From Paramacrobiotus metropolitanus (Eukaryota; Tardigrada; Eutardigrada; Parachela; Macrobiotidae): DNA of 64,000 bases. Shown in pieces: positions 37,800-49,736 of the stretch. A program made the translations under genes and the position numbers. The stretch covers positions 3,286,001 through 3,350,000 of the forward strand of contig NW_026570222.1 in the NCBI RefSeq assembly GCF_019649055.1, given 5' to 3'. Position 1 is the stretch's first letter, and each line of letters begins with the position of its first letter. The notes under the pieces are model-generated. The model saw only the letters and a program-made list of their open reading frames with translations, was not told the DNA's origin and did not search any database.

Positions 37800-39652
37800 A
37801 TGCCTCGAATGCCTGCGCAGGCCTACTCCAAACGCGCCGTTTTGAACAAATTCACTGATGCCGAATCGGAAAACCTTCTTGCTTTTGTGAAAGTGAATCG
37901 ATCGCTCTGGGATACAAAGTCGAAAGAGTACATTGATACGAAGAGCAAGGTGGATATATGGAATGCAATCGCTCAGTTGATCGGAGAATCCAAAACAGGT
38001 ACTTTTATTGTTTTTTTCCCGGCGGTGAACATAATGGTAGTTTTCGTTTTTCGTTTGTTTCTCGTGAACCACTTGCCACACCTTTTTTTCGGACGCTTTC
38101 GATGGATGTTTCGTTTAACCTTAGCAGCACTAAATATTGTTTTAAAAAAGGGAGACATGCTAATAAAATACTGGTGCGTAATTGTGCCTAATAAAATTAA
38201 TGCAAATATTTTATGTTAAAAGATGGCTGTTAAATCATGATGGTTGTTTATTCGTAAATGCTTGTTTAGGAGACGACTGTAAAAACCAGTACAACAACCT
38301 GCGCAGTACCTTCCAAAAAAAATGGAAAATTGTGAAGACAAAACCCAGCGGAAGCGAGGCCGATAAAGCAAAGAAATGGCACTTTTGGGACCAGATGCAG
38401 TTTTTAGGCGACGTTTTCACGATGGCTGAGTAAGCACAATTATTTGATTATAAAATCACAAATAAAGAATCACAAATAAAAAAGCTTTATGCCAGTTCAG
38501 TTTTTTAAAAATAATCAGTTTGTGACTTTGTGATATAATGAATTTTGGCAAATAAAATGATTGGAACAACAAAATATTTAAATTAACTAAGCACTCGTAG
38601 CCGCTTTATTACAATTAGATATTTGTATTTAGTCATATGTCTACATGTGCAATATTCTGAATTTTAGAACATCAGACAGTGCGGGAATTGAGCCATGTCC
38701 TCAAGATGTGCCGGATATCGAGGGGGATCAACGGATCGCCGAAGAGGAAGAAGAAGACGCTGGACTGATGCTGGAAAGTGCAGACGCAACCGTTCCTTGT
38801 GACCCCGGAGATATCAGCGAATCACCAAATACACCGAGTACTTCGAGCTCAGGATCCGCAACAAAGACAGCGTGTGAGACAAATTAAAAGCATTTCTAAC
38901 TAATTAATATTGTTAATTTAAATTAAGTGTGTGGTGATTAGATCATTATAGGTATTTTCCTTGAAACAAAATTAAAAAGCGCAGTTGACGCATATATTAA
39001 TCGAGCGCCAGGCACTTTGAATTTGTATTGACTATAAATGATTTTCGTTTCAGATCATTGTACTCCTGGGAAAAAGAGAAAGCGCGAAGGTTACGATCAG
39101 CTCATCAAACAGCTCAGCGAATCGCAGCGCAGAGACGACGAACTAGCGGCCGAAACGTCGAACGTCCTGAAAAGTTTCTTCGCAGAACAAGGCACGCACG
39201 GGAAAAAGTTTCTTACTACGGAGGAACTGTTTTGTACGTATTATATGGTTATATTGCAAACAACTCTAGTTGTTAAGTACAGTATAATCTCGTACAATAA
39301 AATTAAATACGCTTACGGTTGAACAGATGCTGGTGCACATAAACTGCTGAATGCCCACAAAGGCATTAAAAATTCTAGCCCACCACTGAAGATAATATGC
39401 AAAAGGCAGGATTTACTTTATTTGATTTTTGACAGGTGACTTCGTCTTAAGTACTTTGAATTCTACTACTGCCGAGCAGAAGGAGCGCATCAAAAAAGGC
39501 ATTCAGAACGTTATTGCGAGAGAGCTACTCAACAACGAGAGCAGTATTGAACGCACAGGTAAAAATATTTTATAAGTGGTGTACAGTAACATATTCTTGT
39601 TATTAGTTTTTTATTGAATACCTGCACATGCATTTCACAGAAATCGAGTAAA
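37800..39652 (+). CDS. Harbinger accessory MADF/Myb-SANT-like DNA-binding protein
   Basis: Exons 37800-37998, 38270-38429, 38668-38873, 39054-39233, 39436-39558 and 39642-39652 join in phase to 292 residues. Residues about 15-110 form a MADF-like domain with three tryptophan anchors (SLWDTKSKEYID, then CKNQYNNLRSTFQKKW, then KKWHFWDQMQFL). An acidic Ser/Thr-rich linker (EEEEED) and a basic helical segment (GKKRKREGYDQLIKQL) follow. The C-terminal helix contains STTAEQKERIKKGIQNVI, similar in character to BESS-type ends. In Harbinger elements this protein carries the transposase to the TIRs and the nucleus. The last coding exon is only 11 nt long. Confidence 0.85.
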
Positions 39653-39982
39653 TGCTACGACGAAGAATCTGCACAAGAATCTTGAGAAACAGAAAGAAAT
39701 TGTGTTGGAACGTAACTGAACCGCGATAACATGTGATGCGATCTATGTGTATTTACAATATTTTGCATATTTTTTTAGTAAAATAAAGCATTTGTAAAGC
39801 GGATTGGAAAGACTAAGGAAATTGTTCGTTGTTATGTTGCATCCTTTTCACTTGTTTGTTCTCCGCCATTGTGCTTATTGCCGGAATTATTGCTATACAA
39901 TCGAAATCGAAATATGCCGTATTACAATTTAATGTTGCCACAAAAATAGAGTACAAAATTCCTAGCACTCGAACACAATTAA

Positions 39983-41611
39983 TTACAAACTGCTATCGTC
40001 GGAAGAAAAATTTTCTTGCTCCTGAAAAACACCAAATGTGCGAGCTTCCTGCCAGGAAACGCTGCCGGTGGAGTTAAAATAGTCACGAAACCTGTCTCTA
40101 ATAAGCATAGCTTCGGCAGTGCCTCTGCTTTTTCCCATTCTGCACAACCCCGTATCGCGCGCAGTTATTCGCCGCCATTCCCCTTCAATTATTCCTGGGC
40201 CGTCTTCGTTTTCCCGATCAATAAGAGTAGGCATTACATAGGCAGACTTGCTGTTTGCGATATTTTTGCGAAGTAGAAAATTATGTAACACCACGCATGC
40301 CTTGACGGTAAGAACGATTTGTGCTGGCTGGAAATCCATTGGCCGTTGGAAAATACGCCATCTGGAAGCGAGAATGCCGAACGCGTTTTCTACGACGCGC
40401 CGCGCCCGGGACAGTCTATAATTAAAAATTCGTGCGGCTCTGGATAGATTTCGATCGGGGTAGGGACGCATCAGGTGGACCGATATGGGGAACGCAGCGT
40501 CCGCGACAAATACATGTGGCAACAGGTGCTCGCATAATAATGGGCGCTCGGGCTTGGGCATTATTAGCGTCCCATCTTCCACCGCTTTTCCCAAAGCGCA
40601 CTTGCTCCATGTCCCACCGTCACTCTGCCGACCATAGCCGCCTATATCCACGTATGAAAATTCATAATCGGGACCCGCTACAGCCATGAGTACGATTGAA
40701 TGTGTCCCTTTGTAGTTGATATACTGACTACCGCCATTCTTTGGTTTCTGCAATACATTAATCAAGAATAATTATACTGTGAGCAGTAAAGCAGATAATA
40801 ATTTAATTTTCAAAACTTTCTACTTATCAACAGTCACCGCTCCCTTACCTTGATAACCACGTGCTTCCCGTCGGCCGCACCAATGCAGTTAGGAAATTGC
40901 CAGGACGCGTTGAACCTTTCCGCATTAGATTTCCAGCGTGATTCGCTCGGTGGACCAACGTAAACAGGCCCCATAACATCCCAAATTGCCCTTGTTGTTT
41001 CGCGGTAAATGCGATTTACCGTGGCTCGACCAAGACAGAAACTATGGGCTGCTGTAGTTTGACTCATGCCCGAAGCCAAGATTCTGTAAACACATATTAT
41101 AACAGCTATAATGAGCAGAAACAGCAGCTGTGAGTAGTTTAAAAATCAAAGAAAATTAAGGTAACAAGTGCAGGTAAATTTAAAATGAATTTGTTTGAAT
41201 ATGTAAATTCTAATTTTATACCATTTAACTGCTAGAGTAGTACACGACGTTTTATTTTACTAACCTTAAAGTTACGGCAAGTCGCTCCATGGGAGACACC
41301 GGATACTCATGGGTGATGGCGTGGCTGATGCGTGGAGTAATCAATGCAAGAATTTCGTCGAAGGTTTCCTTGGCCATCCGAAAGTACTGAAAATGTAGCT
41401 CATCGTCTAACTCGCGCATCCGTTTCACAATATTCGAAAATTCACCCCATCGATCGCGATCACGATTATGTTCACGGACATACCAGCGACGTTGACGGAT
41501 TCTTTTGCTCGCAATTAGCAAATGAATTTTTTGGCGCAGACGAGAAGTACGAAGAAGACTGTGACGCACGCGAACCAGATGCAGAAGCAAAGCGAGCTTC
41601 GCTTTGCGCAT
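39983..41611 (-). CDS. PIF/Harbinger DDE transposase (HARBI1 family)
   Basis: Exons 41265-41611, 40849-41083 and 39983-40747 close in phase to 448 residues, longer than HARBI1 (349). The N-terminal part is basic, with the family segment FDEILALITPRI. The DDE_Tnp_4 domain shows all three acidic residues in context: Asp in CIGAADGKH, Asp in VFVADAAFP and Glu in VVENAFGILASRWRIF. The second exon also contains GRATVNRIYRETTRAIW. The tail is acidic/Ser-rich. No stop or frameshift interrupts it. It would cut the element at its TIRs and integrate it at TWA targets, together with the MADF protein encoded convergently 330 bp away. Confidence 0.93.
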
Positions 41612-41933
41612 GTTTGAAGTGACGTTAGTCGTTACAAAACGAAATGATCACAGTATAAACGCATAGTTTTAAAATCAATTCAGGTTTCGTGTAACACAGT
41701 TGGTAACACAGACTAACAAAGGAAACAAACTAACAATTTCAATCGTGTAATAAACACAAAGTATAACACTAATAACAGAGCACAGCGCAGTATAATTTTT
41801 GAAAACGGGAATCGCTATTCATTTTTTATCATAATTGAGAAATGTGCGCGTACTGGCATATGTGTTTATACTGCTTTGTCAGTTTGCGCTTCAGGCAGTC
41901 TGTTTCGATTTCTGAATCTGCCATACGTCGCTG

Positions 41934-41941
41934 GCTGCCGC
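41934..41941 (+). repeat. Left target-site duplication GCTGCCGC
   Basis: An 8-bp direct repeat identical to 42795-42802, flanking the nested hAT-type MITE. Confidence 0.85.
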
Positions 41942-42794
41942 TAGTGATGGAAAAACTAAAATTAGCCGACTAATTAGTCGGTTAACTACGGTTAACCTGG
42001 CTAAAACTAAAACAATTAATTTAACAATTTTAGGTAGGTAAAAAAATTAGTGAAGAACTTTTAGCTGACTAAAAGTTTTAACCGAGTCGATTTTAGCTAC
42101 CAAAACTTGAAGGTTAAACCGAGGTTAACCAATTTTATTTATTGGTCTTTTTTTTTCCAGTGAAACTATGGCAAAATTACCGTATTTAGCTCAAGTACGG
42201 AACTGTATTTAACCTCCACCCGGCCGGTCGGGTCTTTCGCAGTTGCAGAGCGCATGTAGCAAGCGGCTGTATGCGTATACGGGCCGGGGCGGTTGACAGT
42301 GCGGCATTTTGCCTAACCGGCCTTCGCAAGCTACCATTAACCACCGTCGTTACGGCCTGTTTTTATTTTACTGTCGCAATTTATTTCCATAACATTAACG
42401 GGTAATTTTACGGGTAATGCTGTAAAATTTGTAATTGTAACTTTAGTGACTTGACTTCAGACTTTAAGCTCTAGCTTGTGTTTTACGGAAGGTTGGTAAA
42501 CGCCGATACTTGAGTAGGAACAACATTAGTATCGTGATCTGGGTACCTAAAACCGCATGAAAATAAAATCATATATGAAAAAAACTTTTAATTATAAGGA
42601 TTTTAGTGATTAGTTTCAGTTAACTTTGGTTAACTGATTAAGAATTTTAACCAAGCCACTTTTAGTCGCTAAAGGTTTTAGCCAAGAGAATTTGGTTGAC
42701 TATAAGTTTTAACTAAGCCGATTTAGGCGGCTAAAGCTTTTAACCAAGTTTTTGGTTTAACCGAATTTAGTCTGGTTTAGTTTTTCCATCACTA
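41942..42794. mobile_element. 853-bp hAT-type MITE nested in the Harbinger element
   Basis: The ends are inverted copies of TAGTGATGGAAAAACTAAA, and a perfect 8-bp target duplication surrounds the element; both are hAT hallmarks. Subterminal regions are filled with many copies, in both orientations, of GGTTAAC/GCTAAAA-type words, probably transposase-binding clusters. There is no ORF of note. It sits inside the Harbinger transposon, so it inserted after that element or travelled within it. Confidence 0.88.
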
Positions 42795-42802
42795 GCTGCC
42801 GC
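42795..42802 (+). repeat. Right target-site duplication GCTGCCGC
   Basis: Direct copy of 41934-41941. Confidence 0.85.
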
Positions 42803-42883
42803 CAACTGCGTTTGCGAGTCTCTGTATCGGTTTCAGATTTATCTGGATCGGGAGTCGTCTCCCGACGGAGTATACCACATGCT

Positions 42884-42886
42884 TAA
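42884..42886 (+). repeat. Right TAA target duplication of the Harbinger element
   Basis: Matches 37351-37353. Confidence 0.8.
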
Positions 42887-44640
42887 CGGTTCAGTTTTTT
42901 CCGTCAGATTTCGCAGCTTAAACTTTCAGTTCCTTAAACTTCTTTCCAGGGCGACAATAATGAATTTTATTTTCGCAATGTCGAAAAGGGTTCCGAGAAA
43001 TAATTTAAAATTTAAATCAAAACAAAAGTCAAATTTGGGATTTTCAGTGAAAGAATAAGTTTGGCTTTCCAAAGAACCGTCTGATTTCGCTTACTGGAGT
43101 GCCCAAAGAATGGTTCGAGCTGTTCAGACGGTTCATTACGCCTAAAAGACCGAACCTAATGAATTCCGTGACGTCAGTATAGTGTTGCATGGAAAGACCA
43201 TACAAAACTGAGACATCGTGAGTCGAGTTATTTAAAAGAGCGTCAAAAATTAAAAATATTACGAAGTGGCCGAAGGGGAGAGGGCGGTTGCCCCCGTTTC
43301 TCTTTTTTGACCACCGTTTTATTTTCTTTTACAATTTTTATTATGGTTTTTCTTGAATTTTATAAAAAAATTTATGCTTTTTTTCGATTTCCCGTCTGTT
43401 TAAAACTTTAAATGAAATTTTTTGCATTCTGTACGCTTTTTAACAGCGTGTTTTAATTTCTTTCCACTACAATTTAATCAGTCACCCAGTAGGTGGTCGC
43501 CCCCTCTTTGCCAAAAAAACCCAAGCGCGGGCAAGGAAACGCAGCGAAAAATAAGCTGGATCCTCGTTCTTATACTAATATGTACAGTAATTAAGATTAC
43601 GTACTCGTACTTAACGCTACATATTCTAATTTCTAACAATAAGACAACGCTTCTTCTCTGGCAGAAGAAGCATGAAGAAAACTCTTTTCAAGCATTCCCT
43701 TCTTTTTCCTTGCTTCAGGAAAATTATAGAAGTTTGTTCACGCTAATATTTAATAGAGGCTTTCGGCAAAAGACACCGTATCCATCCCTTAACCATCTCT
43801 TATCGAGTCGTGGTAGACCGCCATGGAGGTGGCCGCCATGGAGGTATGAGATACTAGCAAAATCGCGCAGCTGACTTCTAGGTGCCTTCAGATTTTATTT
43901 TTTCTCTCGCACTACATGGCACGACATCAACCGAAAAAATTATATTTATATTCAATAATGTTTTCTGTATTATAAAAAAGCACATCTAGTGCAATTTGAT
44001 TGTACAAATGTTAAGGGGAGTCGTTGGAAGTCGACCACCATACGACGCGTTTGTATGGTATCCGCACTTGCCAATGGCAATTTGCCATACGCTCGCACTT
44101 AACCATACCGTATGGTTAGTGTATGGGTATGGTTAAGCGGAGCGTTTGCCGAAAGCTTCTAGTTACTGTAGTGTTAGGAACTAGTTACTGTAGTGTTAGT
44201 TACTGTTAGTTTACTAGTTACTGTAGTGTTAGGAACTTTGGACTGACAAGAATGGTATTAGGATTTAGATGAGCAGTATAATATTGTAAGTTAGGTAAGT
44301 AGTTGGGGTAGCACTGTAGCAGCATGGCGCATGCCACAGCCGCAATTGCCTCAACCGTATATGCCACCCTGGGCGGCTGGCACAATAACCCGACATTATT
44401 ACGGGTACCGTGCTAGCTGTGGTGGTACCGTGGTAGTATCATTACGGACCTTTCGCAAACGTCTGCAGTGTCAAAAAAACAGTCACTACTAGGTCCTGAC
44501 GTCACTACTGCTACCGCTAGTGTACTGAATCGCTACTGCGCGCAGTAGAAGGCCCCTTCTAGTTGCGTACTTTTCCGGAGCTTGCGCTATGTTTTCCTGG
44601 ATGATATGGAGTGTCTTTCTGGTACTAGAATGCAGAAAAA
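42887..44640. other. Repeat-rich non-coding stretch
   Basis: About 1.75 kb without a supported gene. A 150-codon plus ORF at 43422-43874 has no domain character. The stretch holds an inverted pair (AACCGTCTGA and its complement, 43073-43134), a doubled 13-bp CCGCCATGGAGGT at 43818-43845, inverted GTATGGT-rich sequence at 44040-44145, and the tandem repeats at 44159-44237. It is probably old transposon debris. Confidence 0.45.
44159..44237 (+). repeat. Imperfect tandem repeats, about 22-bp unit
   Basis: Three copies of CTAGTTACTGTAGTGTTAGG, with a shorter partial unit between the second and third. Confidence 0.75.
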
Positions 44641-45890
44641 TCATTTTTCTACCGAAAACAAAAAAATTTTTGAAAATATTGGAAAATGAATTGGCAGTGA
44701 ATTTTTTAATGAAAGGGGTAAATAGACGATGTCGCCTATAGCTCCTCCTAAAACAGTAGCTAACCGCCCAGAGGATGCACTCTTCCAGGAAACGTATAAA
44801 CTAGTTTGATTCGGCTTTAGACATGTTTTACAATTCGATAAAATAACCGCAACGCGATAGATTTTGCTAACAGGAATCAAAAACAAGGGCATTCGTTTTT
44901 TAAAATCCACATAGGCCCACCAGTTAACAATGTCCTTGAAATTCCATTCTACTGCTTGGCGGACGCTCGAATTCGCATAGTTTTCCAATTCCTTTGCAGG
45001 ATCTGCCAGACAGCGAGCGTTTGAACGTGGCGTTTCTAGAAAACGATTCTTTCTGTATCCGCTGTCTCCGTACATACAGTATTGATCTGTATCAAACTGA
45101 AGGAATTTCTGGCGTAATTCATCCAACACCTTGCTTTCGCGAAGCAGTCTGGCATTGTGCATACTTCCTCTGACTCCACCAAACAAATTACAAATTAACC
45201 CTGAAAGATCGAAATCGAAAAATGGAATTATTATTCTTATTTCTACTAATTTTTCATCTGCCTAATTTAAGAAGCGGCTTACCATTTGGAGTAACGATAG
45301 ACTGCCACTTCAAACAGTGAAAGCGCTTGAGTCCGCTAAAACAAGCTCTTTGGTGGAATTTGGGGCGACAAATGGCTCTAGCTGTCCCGTCGATGAACCC
45401 AAAACATCCCTGCTTGGTTCCTCCTTTACGAGAGATAGCGTCCACGAAATCGATGAAGCCTTCTTCGTTGAGCCAGTTTTGATTCCAAGATCGCAACAAT
45501 CATTTAAAAGAGGAATCGATGTGGTTCAGAACGGTATGAAAATTGCGGGACAGACAAGCTTCTGAGCGGCCAAATAGTCTTCGTAGCTCTATCCATCGGT
45601 TCGGAACGCCAAACGGCGTAACAAAATACACAGTCCTTCATCGCCTCTAACTGCATCTCTCGCTGCCGTCCGGATGATTTCAGGTATGCGAAGTGCAGCT
45701 AAGAGGCGAGGAAAATCAATTTTTCGAATTCGAAAAAAGCAATAAAACTCCCGCTTCGTAAATCGATCCAAAGAAAACGTTTCCACGATATCCCAATTAT
45801 CCTCGGTTTCTTCGCGGGCCAGTCGTTGGACGACGTTTCGCGCACAAATGAAGCAAAACCAGTCGTCTCTGAGATATATGACCGCGAACT
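44641..45890 (-). pseudogene. Decayed DDE_Tnp_4 transposase of a second lineage
   Basis: Reading on the minus strand from about 45890, the frame gives an N-terminal part with LDRFTKREFYCFFRI and RRLAF. A 1-base deletion near 45601 shifts the frame to PNRWIELRRLFGRSEACLS. An in-frame TGA follows near 45509, and then LLRSWNQNWLNEEG and CFGFIDGTARAICRP with ACFSGLKRFHCLKWQSIVTPNG. An intron (donor just after codon Asn-Gly, about 45280) leads to LICNLFGGVRGSMHNARLLRES, YGDSGY and VRQAVEWNFKDIVNWW. Asp (FIDGT), Asp (YGDSGY) and Glu (VEWNF) can be seen, so the catalytic residues survive. This is the nuclease type common in lophotrochozoans and arthropods with an FIDGTxRxICRP start, distinct from the intact Harbinger copy. 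I found no clear TIRs. Confidence 0.75.
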
Positions 45891-47445
45891 CGCAAGATTA
45901 AAAGTTTACGTAATTCTGCATTCATTTTCACTCAAAAATTTGAAGGCATTTGACGAATACATTGATTTCAGAATCGAAAAAATAAAAAGTCAATAATTTC
46001 AGTTTTGTGTACTGCACCGTAGCAGAACGAAGGTTTGCGAAAGGTGGTTTTGCTGTGCAGTGCATCGACATTAGCAGTTCCAGCACTTCACTACGCGACT
46101 GCACCGCTAGTGTTTGTACAGTATGCGAAAGGTCCGTATTATTTTTTTATACAAGTACAGTACAGTACTTACGGGTATCTTACTATCTAGATACACATAC
46201 TTTTGTATGTTATTATGTACTTGTAAAAGTTGTAATTACAGTACTATTAGACACGACAATTGCACATAAGGCAATTATTTTATTATTACTGTTCTTAGTA
46301 CTCTGGTTGCAAGACGTTCTCGATAAAAGTAGGTACTGACACTGTATATTACGGGAAAGGCTCAGAAGGTACAGTACGAGCAGAAGCAGTCCAAATTTTC
46401 AAACCATGTGGCATTTTCTCACTTAATTGGTCGTGGAAAATTTTGACTTACTAAAGAATAATTACTCATTACTAATCATCAGTCGTACGTAATGTTTCTT
46501 TAATAGCGCGTGATATTAGGAAACACATTCGCACAGCTGGTGTAAATAGTCTATGAGTAATACGTTAACAACCATTCTGAACAGTGAAAATAATTTCCTA
46601 AAATAATGTAAATGTAAGCGTAAATGTAGACCAATACTGCGAGCTGCCAGTGAAACCCCTAATAACAAACAATAATGAACGATGACAAAATAGTTCAGTA
46701 CTTCGAGAAGAATAACAGGTGGACCCGGTTGAGTTTGATTTTCATAAAAGACTAAAACGATGAAAACAAAACATTAGCTGGATACGCTATATCGAACTCA
46801 AAAAACCAAAAAAAATCAGGTTCGAGATCGTACAAAATAACGTTAACAAACAAGTTGATTAAGCAGGAACAAACAGTCGCCTTTCAACGTACGGTGTTTT
46901 CAGCGTTTCCAGACCTGAGATCCGCTAAACGCCGATACGCTTTCTACAGGCAATCCAGTAAAGTCTAACAGTCAATAAAGCAATAAAATTCAAGCCCTTT
47001 TCCCAATCCACAAACTAAACGAGCAATAAAGACCAAAAGCCACTCCGACTTCAAAATACAGATTTTCGTTTCGGTATTTAAAAGAATAAAACAAAGGAAG
47101 GTAATACTGCGGAACAAAGAGATAGCGACTTAATCATCGCACTAGTACTGGTCTCTCTTATCCAGTAGGGAGATTGTAAACAAAGGGCCAAACAGATTCC
47201 AATCGGGCAGAAGAAAACAGGAACAATTCGCGGTCCTATCCTAAATATTCCGTGTCATTCATGTCACAATCAAATTACTGGAGGCCAATAACTCACTGCT
47301 ATTACCACCATGAGGAAGGAAAAATAATCTGCAAACAGCCGAAAAAGCATCACTGACCACGCTTTTCGGAAGGTGGAGAAGTTAAGAAAAACATTATTGC
47401 TTGCGTCACAGTAGCGTGTACCATATATTGAACATACCAATCTTA
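45891..47445. other. Non-coding region downstream of the HMG gene
   Basis: About 1.55 kb of AT-rich sequence. It probably includes the 3' UTR of the HMG-box gene on the minus strand. The 110-codon plus ORF at 46007-46339 is hydrophobic but unsupported. Confidence 0.4.
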
Positions 47446-49152
47446 CTATCGGGTATCGTCCAATCTTGGCTTCTGGTCATAAGGCACATCGATCATCATG
47501 TTCGCTTGCTGCTGCAGGGAATGCAACTCCTGAGCCTGGACATCATTCATCTGCATCTGATCATCACCATTCCGGCGTTCCCCGTTGCTCGCATGCTGCT
47601 CTGCCTGGGAGCGAGCCTTCTCTAGCTGAGCTCGGTCCTGATAGACTTTTTTTACCTCATCCGGTAAATTTTTCCACTGACCGGACAGCTGCATAAGAAT
47701 ATCTTTGGCGTGCATGGTACTGCTTTCGGAAGGCCGCTGACTGAACTGCTCGCGAATAAACAACTGATAAGCTGTCATGGGGCGTTTCTGCCCGTTTTTT
47801 TGCTTCTTTCCGGAAGTTTTCGGATATGCAAGATTGTGAGCCTGTACCAACGATTCAGCCTAACAAAGATCACTGTTTTAATAAAAGTTAGCTGCAAGCC
47901 TGCAATAATGTTGGTAAGTGTGCGTTAACTTCAACAGAAAGTAGATCGAAAGCATTCTGAAGCTAGTGATGATAACACCAAAAAAAGTATGCAAATAATG
48001 AAACATAACTGATTCATAATAGTGAAATGAAATTGAAACATAACAGAATTTTTCATGATGTACCTGAGATCGATAGTGATCCTGAACGGCGCCATTCAAG
48101 TCTTTCCAGATCTTGCCAGCCTCTGCCATAATCTGACTGGCTTTCCATTCTGGATTTTCCTGACGCAACTTGGCATAGGTTTCCTTGTAGAAGATGGCAT
48201 ACGCGTTGGGAGTCCCTTTGGGCTTTGGTGGTTTTGCAGCTTTGGTGACATTCGTGGGTGTGCTCGGTGCTGGGGCTGCCTTGGTTTTCGGGCCCTTCTT
48301 CTTTGGAGCGGCAACAGGGGTTTGTTGTTGAGCTGCCTGCTGGTGCTGGTGGTGCAGACCTTGCATATGCTGCTCGTTGTTGGCAAACGGTCCACTACTG
48401 ACCGTCAGATTGGCACCCGAAGGCACCATGAAAGTCTGACCTACATTCCCAGAATACTGCATTCAAACTTCCGAGAAGCTATGTACGTCAAACTCTAATT
48501 CAAAGTTGTGAACTTGCCTTGGCTGGTATGCAGCTGGAAACCAGCAATCGATTGTAACGCTGACAGGGACAAACCAGCATCCGTTGGTACAATCTGGCCG
48601 TTGATGTTGGCGTTAAGGCCGCCGGCGTTCAGGGCATGGAAGTCCAAACTGTGCGGATCGAGGTAACCAGCTGTGAAAATCGCCTGACTCCCGTCTCCAG
48701 TCAAGGCTGGGAAGGATATACCATTCTGCTGTTGCTGGCTTTGTTGTGCAGCCTGCTGCTGGATTTGCTGCTGAAACCTGCAACGCCAAAGCGCAATTCC
48801 ATTAGACGAATAATTAGTGTCTCTGCTTATCAACAGAAGCTGCAAAAATTACTTAGCACAGAATCGCATAAAATTTCTTTAGTGAAACTACTCAAACTGA
48901 AACAGCCACTTGGTAACGAACAAGATTCGCAGTGGATTCGCGACATCTTAAACGGCCAGTTAACTGTTAACAGCATGGTTCCAGACTTGCAGGGTTTCTA
49001 CCATTCGCAGCAACGGAACTAACTATAGTTTATACATACCATTGTTGATACTGCAGCTGGGGACTAATGAATGATGTTGCTTCTGTTTTGCTGGAAGTTG
49101 GAGCACCGACATCAGAAACCGCTGCATAGTACTGCATGGACAAATTTGACAT
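47446..49152 (-). CDS. Protein with two HMG boxes and a Gln-rich N-terminus
   Basis: Exons 49040-49152, 48518-48777, 48064-48440 and 47446-47859 close in phase to 387 residues. The intron between exons 2 and 3 uses a GC donor (AAG then GCAAGT); no GT donor gives the right phase. Residues about 38-60 are Gln-rich, followed by a Gly/Leu/Ala-rich stretch and a Lys/Pro/Ala-rich basic linker. HMG box 1, about 196-255, contains TPNAYAIFYKETYAKLR and IWKDL. HMG box 2, about 270-335, contains RPMTAYQLFIREQFSQR and LSGQWKNLPDEVKKVYQ. The tail is acidic/polar. The first box recalls TOX-family boxes. It should be a nuclear DNA-bending or transcription factor. The exact orthologue is not certain. Confidence 0.85.
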
Positions 49153-49736
49153 GTTTTGCAAATCTCATCGGTTGATCAAATGGCTCAAATCCGATACTTG
49201 TTGTATGCTGATCATCTGTCAGCAATAGTAAATCGAAATACACTCTGTAGAATCAAATACTTAAAAATTATCGGGGAAGATTTAAATTTAACTAATCATT
49301 TTATCACTCAGAAAAGCCCAAAATACTTGACCAGAACCAACTGGAGGCCGAACAAAATTCGTGCTTTCCCGTACAGGATGCGCGTCCGGAAGCCTATTAT
49401 GACGTCAGTAACTCAGGTGGTTCATTCAGGCAAATATGGCACACCGTATTGAAGTCGGCGAACAATGAATCAAAACACGCACTTCTGATTCGTCTACGGC
49501 TCCAAAGCCAGGTGAGTCATTCGACCATGATCAGCTTCGAGAAAACACAACTTTAATTTTGATTTTGTAAACTGTGTTGTGCACTAATAATGATATAATC
49601 GTAATAAACTATAAAGTAAGTAACATTTGCACTCGTCAGATTCCGCGAACTATTTTGTGATTACTTATTTATGCTCATAGCGAATCGAGTTTCGTTGCAT
49701 TCTGAAAGTTTCATTATCATTATTACTCCTTATAGT
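49153..49736. promoter_or_regulatory. Divergent promoter region, HMG gene and TIP41-like gene
   Basis: About 585 bp between two divergent ATGs, so both promoters and 5' UTRs are expected here. ORFs in it lack support. No core element could be assigned with confidence. Confidence 0.45.

Larger units (their letters stand above)
37354..42883. mobile_element. Full-length two-gene PIF/Harbinger transposon
   Basis: The ends are inverted copies of AGCATGTGGTATACTCC (17 bp identical), continuing to about 25 bp with two mismatches. A TAA duplication flanks the element. Inside are two convergent genes: a MADF/Myb-like protein (37800-39652, plus) and a DDE transposase (39983-41611, minus). Both are open over all exons. 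The left subterminal part has a 20-bp palindrome-like stem (37391-37410) and a 13-bp inverted pair around 37415-37473, which could be protein-binding sites. A hAT MITE at 41942-42794 is nested inside, upstream of the transposase. Harbinger elements typically need both proteins, the DNA-binding one to direct the nuclease. An intact pair plus intact ends suggests a recent, possibly active copy. Confidence 0.9.

Noticed and set aside
43422-43874. 150-codon plus-strand ORF
   Set aside because: Low-complexity composition, no domain, no splice context, and it lies in transposon debris.
48055-48498. 147-codon plus-strand ORF
   Set aside because: Antisense of HMG-gene exon 3, which has clear HMG motifs and splice sites.
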